Assembly (NCBI GenBank): GCA_021732215.1
Contig: JAKFVL010000004.1
Coordinates: forward strand, 62,001 to 126,000
DNA: 64,000 nucleotides
From: Hyphomicrobiales bacterium
GTDB lineage: Bacteria > Pseudomonadota > Alphaproteobacteria > Rhizobiales > Xanthobacteraceae
Reading direction: 5' to 3'
The notes beneath the pieces are model-generated. The model worked only from the letters and a program-made list of their open reading frames with translations, was not told the DNA's origin and ran no database searches. Positions within the stretch are counted from its first letter, which is position 1. Every line of letters starts with the position of its first letter. Below are positions 16,300-23,582 of this stretch, in pieces. A program made the translations under genes and the position numbers.

Positions 16300-18201
16300 A
16301 TGGGTTTCTATTTCGTCCAGTTCCTGACCGGCCTTGCCAGCGCCTCCGCGCTGTTTCTTGTGGCGTCGGGACTGTCGATCATCTTCGGCGTCACGCGCAT
16401 CGTGAATTTTGCCCACGGCGCGTTCTACATGCTGGGCGCCTACATCGCGTTCACGCTGACGGAACGGCTTTCTGGTGCGTTCGGTTTTTGGGGCGGCATT
16501 CTCATCGCCGCGCTCGCTGTTGCCGTGATTGGCGTCATTGTCGAGATGCTGCTGCTGCGTCGCATCTACTCCTCGCCTGAACTGTTCCAGTTGCTCGCGA
16601 CCTTCGGCCTCACGCTGATGGTCGAAGACCTTGTCGTGCTGATCTGGGGACCGGACGATCTGCTCGGCCGCCGCGCGCCCGGTTTCCGTGGCGCGGTCGA
16701 AATGTTCGGGCAGAACGTGCCGTCCTACGATCTGTTCATGATCGTGCTCGGTCCCGTCGTGCTCGGCATTTTGTGGCTGCTGTTTCATCGCACCCGCTGG
16801 GGCATTCTGGTGCGCGCCGCGACGCAGGACCGCGATATGGTGGCGGCGCTCGGCGTCAATCAGAAGTGGCTGTTCACCAGCGTATTCGGCGCAGGCGTGT
16901 TTCTCGCGGCGCTGGGCGGTGCATTGCAGATCCCGCGCGATGCGGTTCACCACGCGCTCGATCTGCGCATCATCGTCGAGGTGTTCGTCGTCGTTGTCAT
17001 CGGCGGCCTCGGCAGCATCACCGGCGCGTTCGTCGCCGCCGTGCTGGTGGCTGAACTCAACGCATTCGGAATCCTCATCCTCCCGAAAGTGTCGATCGTT
17101 CTCGTTTTCCTCGTGATGGCGGTGGTGCTGATCGTGCGGCCATACGGGTTGTTTGGAAAGCCCGAAGCCGTCGCGCGCAAGACGCCGGGTCTATCCGTGC
17201 GGCCGTGGGCCCCGTTCACCCGGAATGAACGCATCGCGTGCCTCGTCGGCGTCGCACTCGCCGCGTTGCTGCCGCTCGTTGCCGGCAACTATGCGCTCAC
17301 GGTCGGCGCGGAAATCGCGATCTTCGTCATCTTCGCCGCGAGCTTGCATTTCCTGATGTCGGTGGGCGGTCTCGCGTCGTTCGGCCATGCGGCGTATTTC
17401 GGCCTCGGCGCTTATGGCGTCGCCTTTCTCGCCAAGCTCGCCGGTCTGCCGATGATCCTGTGCCTCGCGCTCGGCCCTTTGCTCGGCCTCGCGGGCGCGG
17501 CGATCTTCGGGTTCTTCGCCGTGCAGCTCTCCGGCGTCTACTTCGCGATGCTGACGCTGGCGTTCGCGCAGATCGTCTGGTCGATCGCATTCCAGTGGGT
17601 GCCGGTCACCGGCGGCGACAACGGCATTCTCGGCATCTGGCCTGAACAATGGGCCGCGGGTCCGGCGCGGTTCTACTGGCTGTCGCTGGGGATCGCGGTC
17701 GCCGTCGTCAGCATCCTGCGCATCATCGTGTTTTCGCCGTTCGGTTATGCGCTGCGCGGTACGCGCGACTCGCTCCTGCGCAGCGAGTCGATCGGCATCG
17801 ACGCCAAGCGCATCCAGTGGACGGCGTTCGTGATCGCGGGCACGGCGGCAGGCATCGGCGGATCGCTTTTCGCGTATCTTAAAGGCAGCGTGTTTCCGGA
17901 CAATATCGGCATCGGCCTCTCGGTCGATGCGCTGGTGATGGTGCTGCTCGGCGGCGTCGAGACGGTGTCCGGCGCGGTCATCGGCGCGATCGTGTTCAAG
18001 GCGCTCAGCATCTGGCTGGTCAGCCAGACCGACTGGTCGAAGCTGATACTGGGCGGCGTCATCGTGCTGATCGTGGTCGCGTTTCCCAAGGGCATCGTCG
18101 GCATGATCGAGACGTGGCGGCACTCCTGGCGCGCGCGCTCGGACGCACCTTCGGCGAAACCCGCAGGCCTTGCCGCCTCGCAGCCGGAGGGCGCCGAATG
18201 A
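16300..18201 (+). CDS. Fused branched-chain-type ABC permease (LivH-LivM)
   Basis: The 633-residue inner-membrane protein joins two permease halves that are separate in most operons. The LivH-like half covers residues about 1-295 (SGLSIIFGVTRIVNFAHGAFYMLGAY; GVNQKWLFTSVFGAGVFLAA). The LivM-like half covers about 310-610 (SVGGLASFGHAAYFGLGAYG; GTRDSLLRSESIGIDAKRIQ). Each half contains the EAA-like cytoplasmic loop that contacts the ATPases. The stop overlaps the next gene (ATGA). Fusion means one polypeptide supplies the whole membrane channel. Confidence 0.9.
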   Translation: MGFYFVQFLTGLASASALFLVASGLSIIFGVTRIVNFAHGAFYMLGAYIAFTLTERLSGAFGFWGGILIAALAVAVIGVIVEMLLLRRIYSSPELFQLLATFGLTLMVEDLVVLIWGPDDLLGRRAPGFRGAVEMFGQNVPSYDLFMIVLGPVVLGILWLLFHRTRWGILVRAATQDRDMVAALGVNQKWLFTSVFGAGVFLAALGGALQIPRDAVHHALDLRIIVEVFVVVVIGGLGSITGAFVAAVLVAELNAFGILILPKVSIVLVFLVMAVVLIVRPYGLFGKPEAVARKTPGLSVRPWAPFTRNERIACLVGVALAALLPLVAGNYALTVGAEIAIFVIFAASLHFLMSVGGLASFGHAAYFGLGAYGVAFLAKLAGLPMILCLALGPLLGLAGAAIFGFFAVQLSGVYFAMLTLAFAQIVWSIAFQWVPVTGGDNGILGIWPEQWAAGPARFYWLSLGIAVAVVSILRIIVFSPFGYALRGTRDSLLRSESIGIDAKRIQWTAFVIAGTAAGIGGSLFAYLKGSVFPDNIGIGLSVDALVMVLLGGVETVSGAVIGAIVFKALSIWLVSQTDWSKLILGGVIVLIVVAFPKGIVGMIETWRHSWRARSDAPSAKPAGLAASQPEGAE

Positions 18202-18983
18202 GCGAAGCGCCGCGCCTGCTGTTCGTCGAGGGCTTGAACAAATCATATGGCGGCGTTCATGCCGTGCGCAACGTATCGTTTTCCGTCGCGCCCGGTGAAA
18301 TTCTCGCGCTGATCGGGCCGAATGGCGCGGGCAAGACGACGTGCTTCAACATGCTCAACGGCCAGACTCCGGCTGACTCCGGCCGCGTCGTCCTGCGCGG
18401 ACAGGATATCTCCGGCAAGCAGCCGCGCGAGGTGTGGCGGCTCGGGGTCGGGCGCACGTTCCAGATCACCGCCACGTATGCGAGCATGACCGTGCGCGAG
18501 AACGTGCAGGTCGCGCTGATTTCGTTCCAATCGAAACTTTACAGTATGCTCAACGCCACCCAGCGCTTCGCCAGCGATGAGGCCGACCGGTTGCTCGGTC
18601 TGGTCGGCATGGAAGGCTATGCCGCGCGGCCGTGCGGCGAACTGGCTTACGGCGATCTGAAGCGGCTCGAGCTGGCGCTCGCGCTCGCCAACGATCCGAA
18701 GTTGTTGCTGATGGACGAACCAACCGCCGGCATGGCGCCGCGTGAGCGCGTCGAACTGATGCGGATGACCGCGCAGATCGCCCGCGAGAAAGAAATCGGC
18801 GTGCTGTTCACCGAGCACGACATGGATGTGGTGTTCGAGCACGCCGACCGCATTATCGTGCTCAATCGCGGTTCGATCATCAGCGAAGGCTCGCCCGATC
18901 AGGTGCGCAACGATCCGCAGGTCAAGGCGGTCTACCTCGGCGATGGCCTCGTGTTCGGCCAGCATGCGGAGGCGCACGCATGA
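18198..18983 (+). CDS. ABC transporter ATP-binding protein, LivG type
   Basis: The 261-residue ATPase has Walker A GPNGAGKTT near residue 42, a signature region reading CGELAYGDLKRLELALAL, and Walker B LLLMDEPTAGM. The LivG-type 'GVGRTFQIT' after the Q-loop is present. It overlaps the permease stop and the livF start by ATGA junctions, so subunits are made in balanced amounts. Energises uptake together with the LivF-like partner. Confidence 0.93.
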   Translation: MSEAPRLLFVEGLNKSYGGVHAVRNVSFSVAPGEILALIGPNGAGKTTCFNMLNGQTPADSGRVVLRGQDISGKQPREVWRLGVGRTFQITATYASMTVRENVQVALISFQSKLYSMLNATQRFASDEADRLLGLVGMEGYAARPCGELAYGDLKRLELALALANDPKLLLMDEPTAGMAPRERVELMRMTAQIAREKEIGVLFTEHDMDVVFEHADRIIVLNRGSIISEGSPDQVRNDPQVKAVYLGDGLVFGQHAEAHA

Positions 18984-19696
18984 AGCTCGAAGCGAAATTG
19001 GAAGTCTCGGGCCTCAACAGCTTCTATGGTCAGGCGCATATCCTGTATGACGTCGCGCTCGGCGTCGGCGCTGGCGAAGTCGTCGCGCTGCTCGGCCGCA
19101 ACGGCGCCGGTAAATCCACCACGTTCCGTTCCATCGTCGGTCTGGTAGCGCAGCGCGAGGGACAAATTCTGTTCGAAGGGCAAGAGGTTGCCCGCGAGCC
19201 GACCTATGCCATCGTGCGCAAGGGTTTGGGCTACGTGCCGGAGGAGCGGCGTATTTTCACGGACCTGACGGTCGAGGAAAATCTCGAGGTCGGGCGTCAG
19301 CCCAGGCGCGACAACGCCGCGTACTGGACGACCGAAAAATTGTTCACGCTGTTTCCCAATCTCGGCGAGATGCGCAATCGTCCCGGCGGACGCATGAGCG
19401 GCGGCGAGCAGCAGATGTTGACGATCGCGCGTACGCTGATGGGAAATCCGTCGCTGGTGCTGCTGGACGAGCCCTCGGAAGGTTTGTCGCCGAAAATCGT
19501 CGAGCAGATGGCGAATGCGATTCTTACCATGAAAAAGGAAGGCGTCAGCATTCTTCTGTCCGAACAAAACTTGCACTTCGCCCGGCTGATCTCCGATCGT
19601 GCTTACATCATGGAGCGCGGGCGCATCCGCTTCAGCGGCACCATGGCCGAGCTCGAGGCGCGCCCCGATGTCCGCGATCAGTATCTCGCGGTTTGA
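18980..19696 (+). CDS. ABC transporter ATP-binding protein, LivF type
   Basis: The 238-residue ATPase shows Walker A GRNGAGKSTTFRSI, the LivF hallmark GLGYVPEERRIFTDLTVEENL, signature MSGGEQQMLTIARTLMGNP and Walker B LVLLDEPSEGLSPKIVEQM. All catalytic motifs are intact. It completes the importer and is followed after 12 bp by the MarR gene, which is probably cotranscribed. Confidence 0.93.
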   Translation: MKLEAKLEVSGLNSFYGQAHILYDVALGVGAGEVVALLGRNGAGKSTTFRSIVGLVAQREGQILFEGQEVAREPTYAIVRKGLGYVPEERRIFTDLTVEENLEVGRQPRRDNAAYWTTEKLFTLFPNLGEMRNRPGGRMSGGEQQMLTIARTLMGNPSLVLLDEPSEGLSPKIVEQMANAILTMKKEGVSILLSEQNLHFARLISDRAYIMERGRIRFSGTMAELEARPDVRDQYLAV

Positions 19697-19708
19697 TCGG
19701 GCGCACAG

Positions 19709-20164
19709 ATGAACAAAACTGTCTCATTGAAACCTAGGCGTAAATCCGCGCCAAAACCTTATGTGCTCGAAGAGCAGATCGGCTTCCTGCTGCGCCAGGT
19801 GTCGCAGCGCCATGCGGCGATCTTCGCGGAGCACATCGGCAGTAATCTCACGCCGACGCAATGGGCGGCGCTGGTGAAGCTGGCCGAAGCCGGGCCGTGT
19901 TCGCAGAATCAATTGGGGCGGCTGACGGCGATGGATGTCGCCACCATCAAGGGCGTGATCGACCGCTTGACCGCGCGCGGTCTCACCGAAACCAGCGCCG
20001 ACCCGGAAGACGGGCGGCGATTGATGGTTGCGTTGACGCGGGCAGGGCAGGTGACCGTGGAGAAAACGTTTCCACTGGCTGCCGAAATTACCGAAGAGAC
20101 GCTCGCGCCGCTCAAGGCGAAAGAGCGCGAGGCGTTGTTGGCGCTGCTGACGAAGCTGATGTAG
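19709..20164 (+). CDS. MarR-family regulator, NicR-like
   Basis: The 151-residue protein begins with a basic leader and then YVLEEQIGFLLRQVSQRHAA, the MarR core (LTPTQWAALVKLAEAGPCSQ, RLTAMDVATIKGVIDRLTAR) and the wing DPEDGRRLMVALT. Its opening closely resembles Pseudomonas NicR, the 6-hydroxynicotinate-responsive MarR repressor of nic genes, as I remember it. It is last in the ABC operon inside the nicotinate island, making it the natural candidate to bind the GTATAC palindromes. Ligand and site are inferred. Confidence 0.82.
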   Translation: MNKTVSLKPRRKSAPKPYVLEEQIGFLLRQVSQRHAAIFAEHIGSNLTPTQWAALVKLAEAGPCSQNQLGRLTAMDVATIKGVIDRLTARGLTETSADPEDGRRLMVALTRAGQVTVEKTFPLAAEITEETLAPLKAKEREALLALLTKLM

Positions 20165-20184
20165 GCGCAAGGCCCGAATGACGA

Positions 20185-20263
20185 GTCATTGCGAGCGAAG
20201 CGAAGCAATCCAGCCTGGGCTGGAAACTGGATTGCCTCGTCGGCTGCGCCTCCTCGCAATGAC
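20185..20263. repeat. Inverted intergenic repeat, family 1
   Basis: Third copy of the GTCATTGCGAGCGAAGC...CTCGCAATGAC palindrome. It begins the 1.15-kb gene-free stretch after the MarR gene, 20 bp beyond the stop, and could act as a transcript end structure. Confidence 0.85.
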
Positions 20264-20304
20264 GAATATGCGGAGGATAGTGCGCGTCCGGAACATCCAA
20301 CGTC

Positions 20305-20459
20305 GTCATTCCGGGGCGTGCGAAGCACGAACCCGGAATCCATACCCACAGCGGTCATGCGACGAAGATAGGAAGTAGCTCTGCGGCTCTTGCAATATCT
20401 GCCAATGAGCACTGGGGTTATGGATTCCGGGCCCACGCAAGAGCGTGTCCCGGAATGAC
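20305..20459. repeat. Inverted repeat of the GTCATTCCGGGGC...GCCCGGAATGAC type
   Basis: The arms GTCATTCCGGGGCGTGCGAA...CCCGGAATCCATA and TATGGATTCCGGGCCCACGC...GTCCCGGAATGAC are inverted relative to each other across about 155 bp. This is another repeat family common in Bradyrhizobium-type intergenic DNA. Confidence 0.8.
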
Positions 20460-20515
20460 GGGAAATCCCCTGACGATGCCGCTTGACATTTCCCGGACTA
20501 GGAATATAGTCATAT

Positions 20516-20940
20516 GCATCCCGCCCCACGATGAGGGGCGCTCGCGATCGTCACGGGACGCGGGGCGGGATGCAGTGGCCGCGTGCGGCGTTCGATTCTC
20601 CGTGACGTGCAGGGCTTGTCCCTCGCACCGATGGGGATGACGGCGGCGCCGGACGCGGACGGGCCAACGCGCGATATCCCGGCGTCACGCCTGACGCCAT
20701 GGAGCAGCGGGCATGTTCTCCCTGGAGAGATGCAAGCACAAGTCTCCAGGAGCGGTGATCACCTCAGGGCCGGTCATCGGGGGTTTTCGCGACGCAACTC
20801 GTTCCAACCACTGCGTGCGGAACGCCGGATGCCTCCGGTGTGACCGTGGTGACTATGCTCGTGTGCCAAACTCTCATTTTGCGCACGAGACTGCGGACGC
20901 ATCGCGCGTCCGGCGTTCCGCGCGCCCTCTCATTTGAGTG
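20516..20940. repeat. Structured repetitive element rich in nested inverted repeats, no coding evidence
   Basis: Three clear inverted repeats are nested here: GCATCCCGCCCC (20516-20527) with GGGGCGGGATGC (20562-20573); CCTGGAGA (20721-20728) with TCTCCAGG (20743-20750); and GCGGAACGCCGGA (20817-20829) with TCCGGCGTTCCGC (20909-20921). Several short open frames cross it on both strands, but none resembles a protein family. I remember similar sequence repeated between genes in Bradyrhizobium relatives, where it gives rise to spurious hypothetical proteins. Confidence 0.6.
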
Positions 20941-21112
20941 GCGCGAATGGGAAACATCCCAAGCGCGAGGCGCTCGGGAATTGGTCGACGGCGAACCCCG
21001 CGCCGCAAACAACAGGGGTGATCAAACACGTCCGGAGAATCGCGCGGGGTTTTCTTCTTGCGCGAATGGCGCAAGCGCCAAGCGCGCGAGCGCTGCAAAC
21101 AACAGGGGTGAT
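20941..21112. repeat. Direct duplication with an 18-bp identical end
   Basis: The 18-mer GCAAACAACAGGGGTGAT occurs at 21005-21022 and again at 21095-21112. Each copy is preceded by GCGCGAATGG (20941 and 21060) and short GCG-rich arms, so a unit of roughly 53-82 bp appears to have been duplicated with a deletion in one copy. No coding sense. Confidence 0.65.
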
Positions 21113-21140
21113 GAGGCATGGCTTGAGCACGGCGTGCGAG

Positions 21141-21290
21141 ATATCCCTCCCCTCGATGGGGAGGGTCGGCCAAGCGAGCATTGCGAGCGGAGGCCGGGGT
21201 GGGGTGATGCAGCAAACCCCCACCCGCCACGTTGCTCGCGAACGCTCGCAACGCGCCACCCTCCCCACAAGGGGGAGGGAAAAGCTCCCC
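21141..21290. repeat. Inverted repeat of the CCCTCCCC / GGGGAGGG type
   Basis: CCCTCCCC (21145-21152) pairs with GGGGAGGG (21158-21165), and the far end repeats the theme (CCACCCTCCCC, GGGGGAGGGAAA). It ends about 20 bp before the enamidase stop and may form the transcription end for that leftward gene. Confidence 0.65.
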
Positions 21291-21311
21291 GGAATGACAA
21301 AGAGGATTGAA

Positions 21312-22511
21312 CTAATGCCCCGCAACGATCTCCGCGACGTTCGTGGCCGGCGGCGTGTTGCGGCTGCGGCCGGTGCGGACGATGCCGTCGATGATGGTCA
21401 TGCCGATGCCGGGCAGATCGCCGAGCTGCACGCTGTCGAGAATGTTTTTCCCCGCCGAGTGCTGCGCCTTGTCCATGATGACGAAATCCGCCGCGCGGCC
21501 AACCTCGATCAGCCCGCAATCGAGCGCGCGCATCCGCGCGGTATTCCCGGTGGCGAAGCAGAACGCGATTTCAGCCGGCACATCGCCGAGCGACGACAGC
21601 AGCGACACCATGCGCAGGATGCCGAGCGGCTGCACGCCGGAGCCGGCGGGCGCATCGGTGCCGAGGATGACGCGGTTGAGATCGCCCATCTCCTTGGCGA
21701 TGCGCAGAGTATAAAGCGCGGCGCGCTCGTTGCCGTTGTGCACCAGCTCCAGTCCGCGCTTGCAGCCCTCGCAGATACAGCGGATCTGTCCGTCTGGCAG
21801 CGCCGTGTGGCCGCCGTTGATATGGCCAACCACGTCGGTGTCGGCTTCCAGCACCACATCCTTGTCGATCAGGCCGGAGCCGGGGATCGACGGACCGCCA
21901 GTGTGGATCGTGCTGTTCATGCCGTACTTCCGCGCCCAAGCCACCATCTTGCGTGCGGTCGGCCCGTCCTTGACGCCGCCGAGGCCCACTTCGCCGAGCC
22001 ATCGCACGCCGGCTTCCGCCATCTCCTTGAAATCCTCTTCGGTCATGCCGGGCTCGATCACCGGTGCACCGGCCATCACCTTGACGCCGCCGGGCCGGAA
22101 ATTGTCGAACGCGCGCTGCGCGAAAATTGCCATCGCTTTGACGCCGACGATATCGCGCGGCCGTCCGGGCATGTGAACCTCGCCGGCGGAGATCATGGTG
22201 GTGACACCGCCGTTGAGGAAACTGTCGATCCACCCGATCTGATTCTGGCGCGGCGTCCAGTCGCCGGCGACGGGATGAACGTGGCTGTCGATCAGGCCCG
22301 GGGTCACGGTGGTGCCATTGGCATCGACCACGGTGGTCGCGCCGTCCTGATCGACATCCTTGGCACGGCCGATCGCGGTGATCTTGCCGTTCTCGGCGAC
22401 GATCGTATCCGCATCGAGGATCGGCTTGTTGAGATCGCCGCTCAGAAGCAGGCCGATGTTCCTGATCACCAGCTTGGTCGGGCCGGTCGCCTGCGGTGCG
22501 TCATGGGCCAT
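21312..22511 (-). CDS. ena: Enamidase (1,4,5,6-tetrahydro-6-oxonicotinate amidohydrolase)
   Basis: The 399-residue amidohydrolase opens the tetrahydro-oxonicotinate ring to give 2-formylglutarate and ammonia (EC 3.5.2.18). Stretches closely match the Eubacterium barkeri enzyme as I recall it: IRNIGLLLSGDLNKPILDAD, GLIDSHVHP (metal ligands His77 and His79), GGVTTMISAGEVHMPGRP, MNSTIHTGG, VVGHINGGHTA, RVILGTDAP and SRNTPPA near the end. The binuclear metal-site His/Asp set looks intact. It is divergent from the ferredoxin reductase gene across a shared control region containing a GTATAC palindrome. It performs the step after 6-hydroxynicotinate reductase, completing a reductive nicotinate route. 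Confidence 0.88.
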   Translation of the reverse strand: MAHDAPQATGPTKLVIRNIGLLLSGDLNKPILDADTIVAENGKITAIGRAKDVDQDGATTVVDANGTTVTPGLIDSHVHPVAGDWTPRQNQIGWIDSFLNGGVTTMISAGEVHMPGRPRDIVGVKAMAIFAQRAFDNFRPGGVKVMAGAPVIEPGMTEEDFKEMAEAGVRWLGEVGLGGVKDGPTARKMVAWARKYGMNSTIHTGGPSIPGSGLIDKDVVLEADTDVVGHINGGHTALPDGQIRCICEGCKRGLELVHNGNERAALYTLRIAKEMGDLNRVILGTDAPAGSGVQPLGILRMVSLLSSLGDVPAEIAFCFATGNTARMRALDCGLIEVGRAADFVIMDKAQHSAGKNILDSVQLGDLPGIGMTIIDGIVRTGRSRNTPPATNVAEIVAGH

Positions 22512-22669
22512 GACATCGGGCTCCTTTTCAGCTCGTTTGGCGCTCTGGCCGGCTGTTTCCGGGCATGCGCGATCTTTGGTTCAGAATAGCCTCAACCTGT
22601 TGAAATAGAGAAATTTATTGCTCAGCCCTGACACTGAAATCCTCTAGATAAAGGGAGTGCTGCGATGCC

Positions 22670-22717
22670 TTGACGGGCGGGCCCGCACGCGGCATATTCA
22701 TTAGTATACAAATGAAT
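22670..22717 (+). promoter_or_regulatory. Promoter with overlapping GTATAC operator for fpr (also shared with ena)
   Basis: TTGACG (22670-22675), a 17-bp spacer and CATATT (22693-22698) form a good promoter. A 22-bp palindrome at 22696-22717 (ATTCATT-A-GTATAC-A-AATGAAT, one mismatched pair) overlaps the -10 box. Core position relative to both promoter boxes is identical to that at 11690-11734. Enamidase starts 160 bp to the left, so the same site may control both directions. Confidence 0.62.
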
Positions 22718-22803
22718 TGCAAGCCCCGATCCGGAGCCTTGACGTCCATCGCCTGATTTGAATTTCAGCCTGCCGGTCCACGATCCTTCTGGAAGAACAT
22801 GCA

Positions 22804-23577
22804 ATGAGCAACTTCAACCACGAAAGCGTTCTCAGCGTTCACCACTGGACCGACAATCTGTTTTCCTTCCGCACCACCCGCGACACCTCGTTCCGTTTTC
22901 GCAACGGCGAGTTCACCATGATCGGACTCAAGGTCAATGAAAAGCCGCTGCTGCGCGCCTACAGCGTCGCGAGCGCGAACTACGAAGACACGCTGGAGTT
23001 CTTCTCGATCAAGGTGGCGGATGGTCCGCTGACCTCGCGTCTCCAGCATTTGAAGGAAGGCGACCAGATCATCGTCAGCCGCAAGGCGACGGGCACGCTG
23101 GTGATCGACAATCTCAAGGGCGGCCGCAATCTCTATCTGATCGGCACCGGCACCGGCCTCGCGCCGTTCCTCAGCGTCATCAAGGATCCCGAGACCTACG
23201 AGCGCTTCGAGAAGGTCGTGCTGCTGCACGGCTGCCGCCGCGTCGCCGAACTCGCCTATGGCGAGATGATCCAGGAAAAGCTGCCGAACGACGAGCTGAT
23301 CGGCGACATGGTCCGCGAGAAGCTGATCTATTATCCGACGGTGACGCGCGATCCGTTCCGCAATCGCGGCCGCATCACCGACCTGATTACGTCAGGCAAG
23401 TTGTTCGGCGACATTGGCCTCGCCAATCTCGATGCGAACGAAGATCGCGTGATGATGTGCGGCAGCCCGGCGCTGCTGACCGACACCAAGCAGCTTCTGC
23501 TCGCTCGCGGTTTCGTCGAAGGCAATCACGGCGAGCCAGGCGATTTCGTCGTCGAGAAGGCCTTTGCCGAGCGCTGA
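22804..23577 (+). CDS. fpr: Ferredoxin-NADP+ reductase
   Basis: The 257-residue FAD enzyme exchanges electrons between NADPH and ferredoxin or flavodoxin. The FAD motif RAYSVAS (about residue 56), the NADP motif IGTGTGLAPFLSV (about 118) and the C-terminal FVVEKAFAER are those of bacterial Fpr. Fpr is often a housekeeping or stress gene. Here it lies next to enamidase and carries the same operator/promoter arrangement as the ferredoxin-dependent 6-hydroxynicotinate reductase gene, so it may supply reduced ferredoxin for that enzyme (inference). It converges with gcl with a 5-bp gap. Confidence 0.93.
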   Translation: MSNFNHESVLSVHHWTDNLFSFRTTRDTSFRFRNGEFTMIGLKVNEKPLLRAYSVASANYEDTLEFFSIKVADGPLTSRLQHLKEGDQIIVSRKATGTLVIDNLKGGRNLYLIGTGTGLAPFLSVIKDPETYERFEKVVLLHGCRRVAELAYGEMIQEKLPNDELIGDMVREKLIYYPTVTRDPFRNRGRITDLITSGKLFGDIGLANLDANEDRVMMCGSPALLTDTKQLLLARGFVEGNHGEPGDFVVEKAFAER

Positions 23578-23582
23578 TCGGC

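Noticed and set aside
20516-20940. Possible insertion sequence or small genes in the gene-free stretch
   Set aside because: No transposase motif (DDE or HUH) and no reading frame with family similarity on either strand; nested inverted repeats fit a repetitive element better.
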